In this document: positions 49,785 through 58,996 of the stretch, piece after piece
How the letters are laid out: each line of letters starts with the position of its first letter
Position numbering within the stretch: the stretch's first letter is position 1
DNA from: Collinsella sp. AF08-23
GTDB lineage: Bacteria; Actinomycetota; Coriobacteriia; Coriobacteriales; Coriobacteriaceae
Assembly (NCBI RefSeq): GCF_003479805.1
Contig: NZ_QUHV01000009.1
Location: 1-64,000 of the forward strand
Direction of reading: 5' to 3'
DNA: 64,000 nucleotides
Notes under the pieces: model-generated
Seen by the model: only the letters and a program-made list of their open reading frames with translations
Told to the model about the DNA's origin: nothing
Database searches by the model: none
Position numbers and translations under genes: made by a program

Positions 49785-50807
49785 TTACAGGTCGATGTAC
49801 GACTCCTTGATGGGGAACGGCGTCGCATAATGACAAGCACAGAAGTGGCCCGCGCCGATTTCACGGAACTCGGGCACTTCCTCGGCACATCTGCCCTGCG
49901 CGATCGGGCAACGCGTGTGGAAACGGCAACCGCTCGGCGGGTCGATCGGACTCGGCGGATCACCGGCAAGAATGATGCGCTTGCGGCTCTTCTGCACGTC
50001 CGGATCGGGGACCGGCACGGCGGAGAGCAGCGACTGCGTATACGGATGGTTCGGTTCGGCGTACAGACTCTTCCAGTCGGACAGCTCGACCATCTTACCG
50101 AGGTACATGACGGCGACGCGATCGGAAATGTGCTGAACGACGGAAAGGTCGTGGGCAATGAACAGATAGGCGGTACCGTACTGCTGCTGAAGGTCCTTCA
50201 GCAAGTTCAGAACCTGGGCCTGAATGGAGACGTCGAGCGCGGAAACGGGCTCGTCACAGATGATCAGCTTCGGACGCAGAATGAACGAGCGGGCGATACC
50301 GACGCGCTGACGCTGGCCACCAGAGAACTCATGCGGATATCGGTTAATGTGCTCGGGATTGAGGCCAACGACGTCGAGCAGCTCGCGAACGCGATCCATG
50401 CGCTCCTCGGGCGTACCGATGCCATGGATGACCATGGGCTCGGAAACAATCTCGCCGATCGTCATACGCGGATTGAGCGATGCATACGGATCCTGGAAGA
50501 TGAACTGCATGTCGCGGCGCATATCCTTGAGCTCGGCCTTGTTCATCTTGGAGATATCTTTGCCCTCAAAGTACACCTTGCCGGACGTCGGCGGGTCGAG
50601 GTGCATGATGGCGCGGCCGGTGGTGGACTTACCGCAACCGGATTCGCCCACTAGACCGAAGGTCTCGCCAGCGCGGATCTCGAACGAGACGTCATTCACC
50701 GCAGAGACGACCTTCTTGGAGAACCTACCGCCCAGGAAACCGGAGCCGGTGGGGAACTCCTTCGTGAGGTGCTCAACCTTGAGCAGCGGAGTATTGTTGT
50801 CTGCCAT
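49785..50807 (-). CDS. oppF: Oligopeptide ABC transporter ATPase OppF
   Basis: 340 aa. Walker [10 protein letters not shown], signature [14 protein letters not shown], Walker [13 protein letters not shown], switch AHDLSVV. C-terminal oligopeptide domain with the [14 protein letters not shown] cysteine pattern that binds Fe-S in Opp/Dpp ATPases. Starts on the base after the oppD stop. It energises peptide import together with OppD. Confidence 0.94.
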   Translation of the reverse strand: MADNNTPLLKVEHLTKEFPTGSGFLGGRFSKKVVSAVNDVSFEIRAGETFGLVGESGCGKSTTGRAIMHLDPPTSGKVYFEGKDISKMNKAELKDMRRDMQFIFQDPYASLNPRMTIGEIVSEPMVIHGIGTPEERMDRVRELLDVVGLNPEHINRYPHEFSGGQRQRVGIARSFILRPKLIICDEPVSALDVSIQAQVLNLLKDLQQQYGTAYLFIAHDLSVVQHISDRVAVMYLGKMVELSDWKSLYAEPNHPYTQSLLSAVPVPDPDVQKSRKRIILAGDPPSPIDPPSGCRFHTRCPIAQGRCAEEVPEFREIGAGHFCACHYATPFPIKESYIDL

Positions 50808-51941
50808 TTAGGCCTCGCCTCCCTTCGAAGCTGCGACATCCACGTTATCGGGAATCGCGGTCGGCATGGTCCCGCGGGAGCGGGAGGTGTCGGGTGCGAA
50901 CTTCTTCACGAAGGCATCATCATCGGCGTAATGACACTCGGAGTAATGGCCGTTGTCCATGACGAACTTCTTGGGGCGTTCCTTGTGGCAGAGCTCCGTG
51001 GCATACGGGCAACGAGGCGCGAACGCGCAACCCTGCGGCAGGTTGACGAGCGACGGTGGATTGCCGTGAATTGGCGTAAGCGGCTTCTTCTCGTCGGTAG
51101 CCTGCTCGGGAATGGAGCGAATGAGGCCCCAGGTGTAGGGGTGGCGGCTCTCGTAAAAGATCTCGTCGGCAGTGCCGAACTCCACGGGGTGACCTGCGTA
51201 CATGACCATGATCTTGTCGGCCATGTCGGCGACGACGCCCAGGTCGTGGGTGATCATGATGATGGCGTTACCGTTCTTCTCCTGCATCTCCTGCATAAGT
51301 TCGATAATCTGCGCCTGGATGGTCACATCGAGGGCCGTAGTGGGCTCGTCGGCAATCAGGATGTCGGGATCGCAGGCGAGAGCCATGGCGATCATGACGC
51401 GCTGGCGCATGCCGCCGGAGAACTGGTGCGGATACTCGTTCACGCGCTTCTCGGGCTCAGGGATGCCCACGAGGTCGAGCAGCTCAGTGGCGCGCTTGAG
51501 CGCCTCCTGCTTGGAGTAGCCGCGGTGCAGACGAAGGCCCTCCCCCACCTGACGACCGATCTTGTAAACCGGGTTGAGCGAGGTCATGGGGTCCTGGAAG
51601 ATCATCGCAATGTCATTGCCGCGGACGTGCTGCATCTCCTCCTCAGACATATTGAGGAGGTCGCGACCGCGATAGGTCACGGAACCGCCCTCGATCTTAC
51701 CGGGAGGCATGGAGATGAGGCCCATGATGGTCATGGCGGTCACGGACTTGCCGGAGCCGGATTCGCCCACCACGCCGAGCGTCTCGCCGCGATCGAGCGT
51801 GTAGCTCACGCCGTCAACGGCATGCACGACGCCGTCCTCGGTGTGGAAGTACATCTTCAGGTCGTCGACCTCGAGCAGATGCTGGCCCTCGGGGATCGGC
51901 TGCGTCTTGAGGTCCACGAAAGTATCGTTGTTCTTAGCCAT
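50808..51941 (-). CDS. oppD: Oligopeptide ABC transporter ATPase OppD
   Basis: 377 aa. Walker [10 protein letters not shown], signature [15 protein letters not shown], Walker [13 protein letters not shown], switch ITHDLGVV, and the C-terminal [14 protein letters not shown] motif. Extra C-terminal ~40 residues ([19 protein letters not shown]...) beyond the usual OppD end. 4 nt after oppC. Confidence 0.94.
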   Translation of the reverse strand: MAKNNDTFVDLKTQPIPEGQHLLEVDDLKMYFHTEDGVVHAVDGVSYTLDRGETLGVVGESGSGKSVTAMTIMGLISMPPGKIEGGSVTYRGRDLLNMSEEEMQHVRGNDIAMIFQDPMTSLNPVYKIGRQVGEGLRLHRGYSKQEALKRATELLDLVGIPEPEKRVNEYPHQFSGGMRQRVMIAMALACDPDILIADEPTTALDVTIQAQIIELMQEMQEKNGNAIIMITHDLGVVADMADKIMVMYAGHPVEFGTADEIFYESRHPYTWGLIRSIPEQATDEKKPLTPIHGNPPSLVNLPQGCAFAPRCPYATELCHKERPKKFVMDNGHYSECHYADDDAFVKKFAPDTSRSRGTMPTAIPDNVDVAASKGGEA

Positions 51942-51945
51942 GGTT

Positions 51946-52899
51946 TTACGCGTCCTTCATCTTCACGTCGAGAGCGTCACGCAGGCCGTCGCCGAGCAGC
52001 GTGAACGCGAGCACGGTGGTCAGGATGGCGATGCCGGGCATGATCATAAGCCACGGCTCGGTCTGCAGGTACTTCTGACCCTCCTGGATGAGGGTGCCCC
52101 ACGACGGATCGGGCGGGACGACGCCGAGACCCAAGAAGGACAGGGCGGACTCGGTCAGGATGGCGCCACCGATGTTCATAGTGGCATAGACCACGATAGA
52201 AGCAACGGAGTTGGGGAAGATATGGCGGGCGATGATGCGCGCGTCGGAAGCGCCCATGGATCGGGCGGCATCCACGTAGTCGCTCTCCTTGACGGAGAGG
52301 ATGGCGGAGCGGAACACGCGGGCGATCGAGGGCCAGCCAAGGATGCCGATGGCGATAAACACGTTCTGAATACCATTGCCGATGACCGCGATCATAGCGA
52401 TGACGAACAGCGTGTAGGGGAACGCCAGGAAGATGTCGGCCAGACGCATGATGATGGTATCCCAGATGCCGCCGTAGTATGCGGCGAGTGCGCCCATGAC
52501 CAGTCCGATGGCAGTGGAGATGCCCGTGGCGACGATACCGACGGTCAGCGAGATGCGCGCGCCGTAGATGACGCGGGAGAGCACATCGCGGCCAAGGGTG
52601 TCGGTGCCAAAAGGATGCTGGAGGGACGGTGCAAGGCGGGAGTTCATAACCATGGTGGCCGTGTCGGATGCGTTCGGATCGCCGAGCACACTCGGAACCC
52701 ACAGGTCCGCGGTGACCGCGATGACGACGACGATGAGGATCCACACGATGGCGAACATCGCGAGCCTGTTCTTCCTCAGGCGCTTGAAGGCGTCACCCCA
52801 CAGGGTGCGCGTGGGTTTGTCGGAGCCATTGGCAACGACATGGGCCTCGGCCGCGGCGGCGCGAACCTGCTCGCCCATTGTATTCATTGGGTACTGCAC
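51946..52899 (-). CDS. oppC: Oligopeptide ABC transporter permease OppC
   Basis: 317 aa, six helices. The N-terminal 50 residues are cytosolic (TRTLWGDAFKRLRKNRLAMFAIVW matches the OppC_N region). The permease EAA loop is near YVDAARSMGASDARIIARHIFPNSV. Downstream of oppB by 12 nt. Confidence 0.94.
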   Translation of the reverse strand: MQYPMNTMGEQVRAAAAEAHVVANGSDKPTRTLWGDAFKRLRKNRLAMFAIVWILIVVVIAVTADLWVPSVLGDPNASDTATMVMNSRLAPSLQHPFGTDTLGRDVLSRVIYGARISLTVGIVATGISTAIGLVMGALAAYYGGIWDTIIMRLADIFLAFPYTLFVIAMIAVIGNGIQNVFIAIGILGWPSIARVFRSAILSVKESDYVDAARSMGASDARIIARHIFPNSVASIVVYATMNIGGAILTESALSFLGLGVVPPDPSWGTLIQEGQKYLQTEPWLMIMPGIAILTTVLAFTLLGDGLRDALDVKMKDA

Positions 52900-52911
52900 G
52901 TCTCTTGCCTC

Positions 52912-53946
52912 CTACTTATCGCTCTTGTTACCAAGGCGGATACGCGGATCGAGGAACGCGTAGCTCACGTCGACGATCAGGTTGATGATCATGACCACGA
53001 TGACGATGACCGTGACGGCGCCCATGACGATGGGCCAGTCGCGGCGAGTGATAGCGGTGTACGTCATCTGGCCGATACCGGGCCAGTTGAAGACTGTCTC
53101 GGTCAGGATGGCACCGGCGAGCATCGCACCGAAGTCCATGCCCACATAGGTAACGACCGGGATCAGGGCGTTCTTGAGCGCGTGGTGGAAGATGATCGAG
53201 CGCTTGGAGAGGCCCTTGGCCTTGGCAGTGCGGATGTAGTCCTGGTTCATGACCTCGATCAGCTGCGAACGCATGATACGGGCCGTGTAGGCGGTGGATA
53301 CCGCAGCCAACGTGATGGCGGGAAGGATGTAGTACATCCAGCCGGGGAACATCGGGCGCGGACCGGGGACGCCCGAGACGGGCAACGCAACGGCACCGCC
53401 GGTAGCGTCTTTAAGCCAGATGCCAAATATCAACTGGAGGAGCAGACCGAGCCAGAACGCGGGCATCGCCACGAGCATCGAGGTGGTGAGGGTCACGAGG
53501 ATGTCCCAGAAGGAGTACCGCTTAATAGCCGAGATGATACCGGCGCCAATGCCCACAATTGCCTCGATGACGATGGCGACAACGGCGATCTGCACCGTGT
53601 AGGGATAGGCATCGAGAATCATGGTCGACACGTCGATGCCACGCTGGTAGGAACGGCCAAGGTCACCATGGAGCAGGCCGCTCAGATAAGTGAAGTAACG
53701 ATCCCACATGGGGGTTTCGATGGTGTCACCGTTCTCGTCGAAAACGATGTCGCCGTTCTCGTCCGTCACGATTAAGCCGTGAGCGGCGCGGATGTTCATC
53801 TCGGTAACCGGGTCGAGCTTCTTCTCGCCGGCGATCAGCTTGATGGGATCGCCGGGCACGACATTCTGCATGATGAACAGAATGAGCGTGACGCCGAGGA
53901 AGACCGGGATGAACTGCAGGATTCGCTTGAGGATGTACCTGAGCAC
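52912..53946 (-). CDS. oppB: Oligopeptide ABC transporter permease OppB
   Basis: 344 aa from a GTG start (SD GGGAGGG). N-terminal LRYILKRILQFIPVFLGVTLILFIMQNVVPGDPI is the OppB/DppB signature; EAA loop near YIRTAKAKGLSKRSIIFHHALKNALIP. A ~45-residue insert around 55-100 (TEMNIRAAHGLIVTDENGDIV...) extends the first outside loop. An upstream in-frame ATG adds residues without family similarity. Confidence 0.94.
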   Translation of the reverse strand: MLRYILKRILQFIPVFLGVTLILFIMQNVVPGDPIKLIAGEKKLDPVTEMNIRAAHGLIVTDENGDIVFDENGDTIETPMWDRYFTYLSGLLHGDLGRSYQRGIDVSTMILDAYPYTVQIAVVAIVIEAIVGIGAGIISAIKRYSFWDILVTLTTSMLVAMPAFWLGLLLQLIFGIWLKDATGGAVALPVSGVPGPRPMFPGWMYYILPAITLAAVSTAYTARIMRSQLIEVMNQDYIRTAKAKGLSKRSIIFHHALKNALIPVVTYVGMDFGAMLAGAILTETVFNWPGIGQMTYTAITRRDWPIVMGAVTVIVIVVMIINLIVDVSYAFLDPRIRLGNKSDK

Positions 53947-54095
53947 AGCGATACCCTCCCTAGTCTCTTGGACACTACACTTTGCTGCAGTATGTCGCAG
54001 CGTAAATTGCAATTATACGTCACCCGCTAAGGAATACTGCGGGGATTATGCGTAGATATACACGATCGATTCCGCACTTTGCAGCATTACCCGCC

Positions 54096-54131
54096 AAACA
54101 AAGGCAGGACACCGCTTGCGCGATGTCCTGC
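54096..54131 (-). terminator. Hairpin between oppA and oppB
   Basis: Minus strand: stem CAGGACA/TGTCCTG with a 12-nt loop, then CCTTTGTTT. It lies 30-70 nt after oppA and would partly terminate, giving more oppA than transporter mRNA. That is common in Opp operons. Confidence 0.65.
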
Positions 54132-54164
54132 TGTTCATGCGCTATCGGGTTTTGATCCCGGTCG

Positions 54165-55844
54165 CTAGGCGATCTCAGCCGTCTCGAAGTGTGGGATGGT
54201 CTGAGCGTCGTAGTTGAAGTTCTTCATGCGCTCAGAGGCGACGTAGTTGTGAGCGTAGAACATGATCGGAATAACCGGCATATCCTCACCGATGAGAGCG
54301 CAGACCTTGCGGCAAGCTGCCTTACGCTCCTCCTCGTCCTGGATCTGACGGGCCTCTTCCATCATCTTGTCGACCTCAGGGTTGGAGTACTTCTCGTAGT
54401 TGTTGTCGGCACCCGTGTAGAAGTTCGGATACAGGAAGTTGTCCATGGTCGGATAGTCGGCAGTCCAACCAAGGCGGCCAAGGGAGAACTCGTCCTTGGA
54501 GAGGTTGTCGAGGTAGGTAGCCCACTCGACGGCGTCCTGCTTGACAGTGAAGCCAACGGCCTCAAGGTCGAGCTGGATGGTGGACATGAGATCCTCGTGA
54601 CCACCGTCACCGTTGTAGTTCAGCGTAACCTCAAGACCGCGCTTGCCATCGGCGTCTGCGGTGTAGCCAGCGTCCTCGAGAATCTGCTTGGCCTGATCGG
54701 GATCGTACTTGCAGTACTGCCAGACATTCTCCTCCGAGTCGTCAATGGCGGTCGGCATGATGGAGGTGGCGGGTGTGCGGGAACCCTCGTACAGGGTGTC
54801 CACGATGTTCTGACGGTTGATGGCCAGGGAGAGGGCGCGGCGGACGTTCACGTCGGCGAGCACCGGATCCTGGGAGCACGGAATCATGAAGTAGGTGGAG
54901 AGCTCGACGCCCAACAGGCACTGCTTGCCCGGGGTGGAGGTGTAGCCGTCCTCGGACTTGCCGTACTTGTCCACATTGTCCTTGATCTGGCCCGTCGGGA
55001 TCTGAGCGAAGTCGATGGTGCCGGCCTTGAACTCGTTGTAAGCGGTGTCCGGGTCCTTCTGGATGGAGCAGTACACGCCGTCGATCTTGGGGGCCTCGCC
55101 GTGATACTCGTCGAACTTCACGAGGTTGATGTACTGGTTGTGCTTCCAGGGCTCGTCCATCTTGAAGGGGCCGTTGCCGATCGGCTGCTCGAGGAAGGAC
55201 TTCGGATCGTCCACGGCGGCCTGGGGAACCGGCACAAGGCCAGGGTGGCAGCACACGGCCGGGAAGTCGGCCATCGGAGCGGAAAGGGTGACCTCGAAGG
55301 TGAGCTCGTCCACGACCTTGAGACCGGTGAACTCATCGGTGTCGCCGGCGTTGAACTCGGCGTAACCCGCGACCGGGGCGAGGTGGTAGCAGATGTCGGA
55401 CGGGGTCTCCATCTTGGGGGAGGCAACGCGCTTCCAGCCGCGGACGAAGGACTCGGCGTCGACGGCGTCACCGTTGTGGAACTTCATGCCCTCCTTGAGC
55501 TTGAAGGTGTAGACCAGACCATCCTCGGAGACGGTCGGGGCCTCGGCGGCACACACGGGCACAGCGGAGTTGGTGTCCCAGTCCCAGGTCATGAGGCCAT
55601 CGAACATGGCGCGCGCGATAGCGGTGCCCTGATTCTCCTGAGCGTTGTACGGGTCGATGTAGGCGGGCTCGGAGAGATAGAAGCCCATCACGTTGTCGCC
55701 GGCGGGAGCCGCGGTGGTGCCGCTGCCCTCAGTGCCGCCACCGCCGCCGCAACCGGCGAGAGCAGCAAGGGCACCCGTGGCGAGGGCGCCGCCCACAAAC
55801 GTACGACGACCCATCACGGGCTGGGTAAATTTGGTATCAGCCAT
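54165..55844 (-). CDS. oppA: Oligopeptide-binding lipoprotein OppA
   Basis: 559 aa SBP_bac_5. Twin-arginine-like GRRTFVGGALA with lipobox LAGC (Cys about residue 32) and Gly linker. Family parts: FYLSEPAYIDPYNAQENQGTAIARAMFDGL, YTFKLKEGMKFHNGDAVDAESF, EQPIGNGPFKMDEPWKHN. The first gene of the opp operon; captures peptides outside and delivers them to OppBC. SD AAGGAGG before the chosen ATG. Confidence 0.94.
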   Translation of the reverse strand: MADTKFTQPVMGRRTFVGGALATGALAALAGCGGGGGTEGSGTTAAPAGDNVMGFYLSEPAYIDPYNAQENQGTAIARAMFDGLMTWDWDTNSAVPVCAAEAPTVSEDGLVYTFKLKEGMKFHNGDAVDAESFVRGWKRVASPKMETPSDICYHLAPVAGYAEFNAGDTDEFTGLKVVDELTFEVTLSAPMADFPAVCCHPGLVPVPQAAVDDPKSFLEQPIGNGPFKMDEPWKHNQYINLVKFDEYHGEAPKIDGVYCSIQKDPDTAYNEFKAGTIDFAQIPTGQIKDNVDKYGKSEDGYTSTPGKQCLLGVELSTYFMIPCSQDPVLADVNVRRALSLAINRQNIVDTLYEGSRTPATSIMPTAIDDSEENVWQYCKYDPDQAKQILEDAGYTADADGKRGLEVTLNYNGDGGHEDLMSTIQLDLEAVGFTVKQDAVEWATYLDNLSKDEFSLGRLGWTADYPTMDNFLYPNFYTGADNNYEKYSNPEVDKMMEEARQIQDEEERKAACRKVCALIGEDMPVIPIMFYAHNYVASERMKNFNYDAQTIPHFETAEIA

Positions 55845-56185
55845 GCCATCCTCCTTATAATGCAGGTTCACGGAACGCGGAGCCGGATATGCACCCCTTT
55901 GGTGCGACCGGAGGTGCGAACACGTATCGCATCCCGCTTGCTCTTCGCGAGACCGTTAGGCTGATCGGTCACGCGCGATGGTCAATACATTAGCGCACTT
56001 TTGCATAATGGAGTATGAGGTTTCTGGTAATCGGCGCACATTTTCTTTAGTTTGGCGAAGCATTTGCATGATAAACCGTACTTTAGTGCATAAAAGAACG
56101 ATCAAATGGATATCTTTCGCCAACGTATTGTTTCAAGTGTGTAACACTTGATGCAGACATGCATAGGCTCCCGATCGCCCCATGA
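55845..56185 (-). promoter_or_regulatory. oppA upstream region
   Basis: About 340 bases without a gene. It is AT-rich between 55980 and 56110 and holds three related motifs with core ATGCA: TTATGCAA (56000), TCATGCAA (56068) and TTATGCAC (56090) on the minus strand. These may be binding sites for a nutrient regulator; no factor can be named. Confidence 0.35.
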
Positions 56186-56217
56186 CAAAGCCCGTCCGGA
56201 TTCACTCCGAACGGGCC
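56186..56217 (-). terminator. Terminator of secG
   Basis: Minus-strand stem CCCGTTCGGA/TCCGGACGGG with a 5-nt loop, followed by CTTTG, 33 nt after secG. Confidence 0.8.
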
Positions 56218-56249
56218 GATGCACGCAATGTGGTTGGTGGGCGTTTGGC

Positions 56250-56504
56250 CTACAGACCGACGATGCCCTGTGGGAAGAAGAACATGGCGAGCACGACGCA
56301 GGCGGCGAAGACGCAGGCCACAATCACGGTGAGCTTGTCGAGATTCTTCTCCATGACACCCGTGGCGGTGCTGGCGTTGTACAGAGAGCTGGCGATCATA
56401 TCGGAGACGCCGGTGCCCTTGCCGGAATGCATGAGGACGAGCGCGATGAGCAGAAGCGTGGACAGCGCCCACACGCCAAAGAGGATGATCTGGAACGGAC
56501 CCAC
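56250..56504 (-). CDS. secG: Preprotein translocase subunit SecG
   Basis: 84 aa from a GTG start with SD AAGGAG. Two transmembrane segments (PFQIILFGVWALSTLLLIALVLM; LTVIVACVFAACVVLAMFFF) and between them GKGTGVSDMIASSLYNASTATGVMEKNLDKL, the SecG pattern. An earlier in-frame ATG lacks SD. In many Gram-positive bacteria secG directly follows the glycolytic genes; here a 2.4-kb block lies between. Confidence 0.9.
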   Translation of the reverse strand: MGPFQIILFGVWALSTLLLIALVLMHSGKGTGVSDMIASSLYNASTATGVMEKNLDKLTVIVACVFAACVVLAMFFFPQGIVGL

Positions 56505-56628
56505 GAGGACTCCTTCTAAGCTGAATTCACGTACAGCGGGTAATGGTACCACACTCCCCCTGTTCTTCCACGAAACTACAAATGGAGAGTAGGCGAGCGG
56601 ACCTCGTGCGGGCCTTGTGAGGCCCTCG

Positions 56629-56657
56629 CAACCAAAAGCCCCCGGCCCTTTTGGTTG
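56629..56657. repeat. 29-bp palindromic repeat, copy A
   Basis: Ten-base arms CAACCAAAAG and CTTTTGGTTG around a 9-nt loop CCCCCGGCC; perfectly paired. It lies 18 nt after the stop of the HAD gene. Identical to copy B over the full length. Confidence 0.9.
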
Positions 56658-56675
56658 GCCACGCTTTCTCGCTGC

Positions 56676-57302
56676 CTATAAGGCGCACGCCAGCGCTTCG
56701 GCGATATTACCCCCACGGTAGGCGTTCGTTGCCGCACGCTCTGCTTCTTCGGTGGCGTTGAAGGCAATCGAAGTGCCTACCAGCTCGAACAGCGGGATGT
56801 CGGAACGGCTGTCGCCAATAGCCATGCAGGACGCAAGAGCTACGCCGCGCTTTTCACAGAGTTCACGCGCGTATGAGCACTTTCCCTCGCCCTCAAGCGC
56901 ATGCGCCACGCCGCCCGTGTATACGCCATTCTCGACTTCCAGCTCCGAACCAACATAACCATCAAACCGAAAGCGCTTGCAGAAGTACTCCCCCACAATG
57001 CCCCAAGCAAGTGAAGCAATATGGGCCTCACCGCCAGCCGCATGAATCGCATCGACAGCTTGAGTGATGCCGTCCACAAGTGGCATGTCCTCGAGCATAT
57101 CGAATAGCTCGCTGGCAGAGCGTCCCACATATCCCGCAGCGTCTATCCGGCAGACGTCGTCGTTTGTAATCTCGCCTCGCGCGCAAGCTGCCTCCGCCTC
57201 TTCCATGGTGTGCCCATGGCCGAGCAGATTTGCGAGATAGGCACCCGAGGTCACTCCCCTTGTAAGCGTCCCGTCGATGTCGAAGAAGACTATCCGATCC
57301 AT
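56676..57302 (-). CDS. HAD-IB phosphatase (SerB-like)
   Basis: 208 aa. Motif I VFFDIDGTLTRG, a short helical cap, motif III lysine in the GGVAHALEGEGKCSYARELCEKRG region, motif IV AIGDSRSDIPLFELVGTS. Similar to HAD-IB hydrolases acting on phosphoserine or other small phosphates; exact substrate cannot be told. SD GGGAGG precedes ATG. Confidence 0.85.
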   Translation of the reverse strand: MDRIVFFDIDGTLTRGVTSGAYLANLLGHGHTMEEAEAACARGEITNDDVCRIDAAGYVGRSASELFDMLEDMPLVDGITQAVDAIHAAGGEAHIASLAWGIVGEYFCKRFRFDGYVGSELEVENGVYTGGVAHALEGEGKCSYARELCEKRGVALASCMAIGDSRSDIPLFELVGTSIAFNATEEAERAATNAYRGGNIAEALACAL

Positions 57303-57429
57303 GGAACCTCCCGGTTGGCCCAGATGCCAAGGCGTGCATACACACCCCGCGCCAACGAGCATCATGGTGTTTCCGTCCTTTTTCAAGCAGTATCATAGCG
57401 GCAAGAAAGACATCAAGAGGGGAGCACGC

Positions 57430-57745
57430 ATGGCGGACTATCACCTTGTTATCTGAGAAGCGCACGGTGAAGACGCAGAGGCGCTGCTCTCCTGCTTGAA
57501 AACCGTGGGCGGAGAGACCGATAACCTCACGTTCGGCTCGGAATGTGTTGCCTCTTCCGTTGAGGCCGAGCGCGCATGAGGCACCCGAAAGCGTTTTACT
57601 CGTTGCGGTCGAGGAAGGCGAGGTCGTGGGCGACGGCAATCTTGCTGGCAGCACGCGCCCTCGCTTGGCTCATCGCGAGGAGCTCGGCATATCCGTACGG
57701 CGTTCGCATTGGCACCGTGGCATCGGGACGCGCCTGCTCAGAGCC
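57430..57745 (+). pseudogene. Truncated GNAT acetyltransferase pseudogene
   Basis: Starts MADYHLVI then an in-frame TGA, continues EAHGEDAEALLSCLKTVGGETDNLTFGS, then stops again. After a frameshift it reads VLLVAVEEGEVVGDGNLAG and ELGISVRRSHWHRGIGTRLL, an acetyl-CoA-binding motif. The frame ends exactly where repeat B begins, so the C-terminus is missing. A GNAT gene with stop, frameshift and 3' loss. Confidence 0.75.
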
Positions 57746-57774
57746 CAACCAAAAGCCCCCGGCCCTTTTGGTTG
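57746..57774. repeat. 29-bp palindromic repeat, copy B
   Basis: Identical to copy A. It sits at the broken ends of two converging acetyltransferase pseudogenes, marking a deletion or recombination junction. Confidence 0.9.
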
Positions 57775-58080
57775 CTGATAGGTCGCACAACTGCCCACAT
57801 GGATCGCTCGAAGCGGGTTGTCAGAGTCCGCCAGGCAAACCTCGAACTTGGTACGGCGCACGTCGTCGGCAAGCGCCTTGTTGCGCGCAACCCATCCGCG
57901 CATGCGCTCGATATCCCCTTCGAGCTCGACTGCACGCTCTTTGTCGGACTTCCCCTCATGCTCCCAAGGAGCGTCCCACAGCTTCCATTCCGTCTCGTCC
58001 GTTTCCCAGCGGATGTGGTCAGCGATATCGCTTTCGATAAAATCACGCAGGATGGCCGTTTCGTTTCTCAATACGAGCAT
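57775..58080 (-). pseudogene. N-terminal fragment of a GNAT acetyltransferase
   Basis: Starts MLVLRNETAILRDFIESDIADHIRWETDETEWKLWD, typical of RimJ-type GNAT proteins, with SD GGGAGG. After HVGSCATY it runs into repeat B and then non-family residues, so the acetyl-CoA-binding half is lost. Confidence 0.75.
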
Positions 58081-58090
58081 GAAACCTCCC

Positions 58091-58119
58091 CAACTAAAAG
58101 CCCCCGGCCCTTTTGGCTG
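58091..58119. repeat. 29-bp palindromic repeat, copy C (variant)
   Basis: Same loop CCCCCGGCC and orientation as A and B, arms CAACTAAAAG and CTTTTGGCTG with two mismatches. 13 nt downstream of the RAYT stop. Confidence 0.8.
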
Positions 58120-58132
58120 GTTGGTACTTCAC

Positions 58133-58873
58133 TCATCCAACAACGCGCTTGATGAGATAACGGCCCAGCCCGGTCAAACGCTCGATCTGCCGGTATGAAA
58201 GGCCAACCTCCTTCATTCTCCTCAAGATGCGATCGCGTTCGGGAACGGGCAGCGCGGCTACCGCTGACGGGTCCTTTCCCTCCGTCGCAATACGCGCGGC
58301 TTCCGCAAGCTCTGCCTGGTCCATCCGGCTACCCATACGCGGGTAGTACACGTCTGCCTTGCCGGCAGCGCTGAACTCCTCGAAGTGCTCGCGTCCGCCA
58401 ATCGCCTCGAATAGAAATCGAGAATCCACCAGGCCGTCCCCTCTTGCATATTCAGAATAGCTGCTCCATCGATACTCATCTCGCCCGATTCCCAATGAAC
58501 AGGGATTGTCGTGAATGTACCGAATTGCCTGGAGCATATATGCCTGGCTCTCAACCGGCTTGCTCAGAAACCTGCCTTGGAACACCGGGCCGATATGCCC
58601 GTTTCGGATGTTGAAATGCTGGGCATATCGCGAGTCAAGATAGTGAATCGCCCGAACGAGACCGTCCCCGCCGTCTTCAATCAGCAGGTGAGTGTGGTTG
58701 TCCATCAAGCACCATGCAAGCAACGAGATATCGTACTTTTTGATAGCCTGCCGTAAAAAATCAAGGTACATTCGACGATCCAGGTCATCGTTGAAGATAA
58801 TCTGACGTCCTGCACCTCGCGTCATAACATGGTAGACGCCCGTACTCGAAAGCAATCGAGACGCTCTTGCCAT
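58133..58873 (-). CDS. REP-associated tyrosine transposase (RAYT, Y1/HUH family)
   Basis: 246 aa. Y1_Tnp domain: N-terminal YHVMTRGAGRQIIFNDDLDRRMYLDFL, HUH-type motif MDNHTHLLIE with the metal-binding histidines, GPVFQGRFLSKPVESQAYMLQAIRYIHDNP, then a C-terminal helix-turn-helix-like part. The catalytic tyrosine is probably in QAYMLQAIRYIH. RAYTs are single-copy relatives of IS200 that act on REP palindromes; copies C and D lie directly on either side. SD GGGAGGGG precedes the chosen ATG. Confidence 0.85.
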   Translation of the reverse strand: MARASRLLSSTGVYHVMTRGAGRQIIFNDDLDRRMYLDFLRQAIKKYDISLLAWCLMDNHTHLLIEDGGDGLVRAIHYLDSRYAQHFNIRNGHIGPVFQGRFLSKPVESQAYMLQAIRYIHDNPCSLGIGRDEYRWSSYSEYARGDGLVDSRFLFEAIGGREHFEEFSAAGKADVYYPRMGSRMDQAELAEAARIATEGKDPSAVAALPVPERDRILRRMKEVGLSYRQIERLTGLGRYLIKRVVG

Positions 58874-58925
58874 AGCAACCCCTCCCCCATCGGCCCGCGT
58901 GTTCCACCTTGTACCCAATGCCTAA

Positions 58926-58960
58926 GAAAAAAGCTGCCACCTCGAACAGGTGACAGCTTT
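58926..58960 (-). terminator. Terminator of the glycolytic operon
   Basis: Minus strand: stem AAAGCTGTCACCTG/GGTGGCAGCTTT with a short loop and TTTTTTC. It lies 37 nt after gpmI, with repeat D in between. Confidence 0.85.
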
Positions 58961-58961
58961 C

Positions 58962-58990
58962 CAACCAAAAGGGCCGGGGGCTTTTGGCGA
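58962..58990. repeat. 29-bp palindromic repeat, copy D (inverted)
   Basis: Arms CAACCAAAAG and CTTTTGGCGA with loop GGCCGGGGG, that is, the reverse orientation of A-C. It ends 7 nt after the gpmI stop. With copy C it flanks the RAYT gene in inverted orientation. Confidence 0.8.
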
Positions 58991-58996
58991 GTCCGG

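Noticed and set aside
55997..56006. ACTTTTGCAT upstream of oppA, also part of the hipBA operator repeat
   Set aside because: A 10-mer in AT-rich promoter DNA; not enough to propose cross-regulation by HipB.
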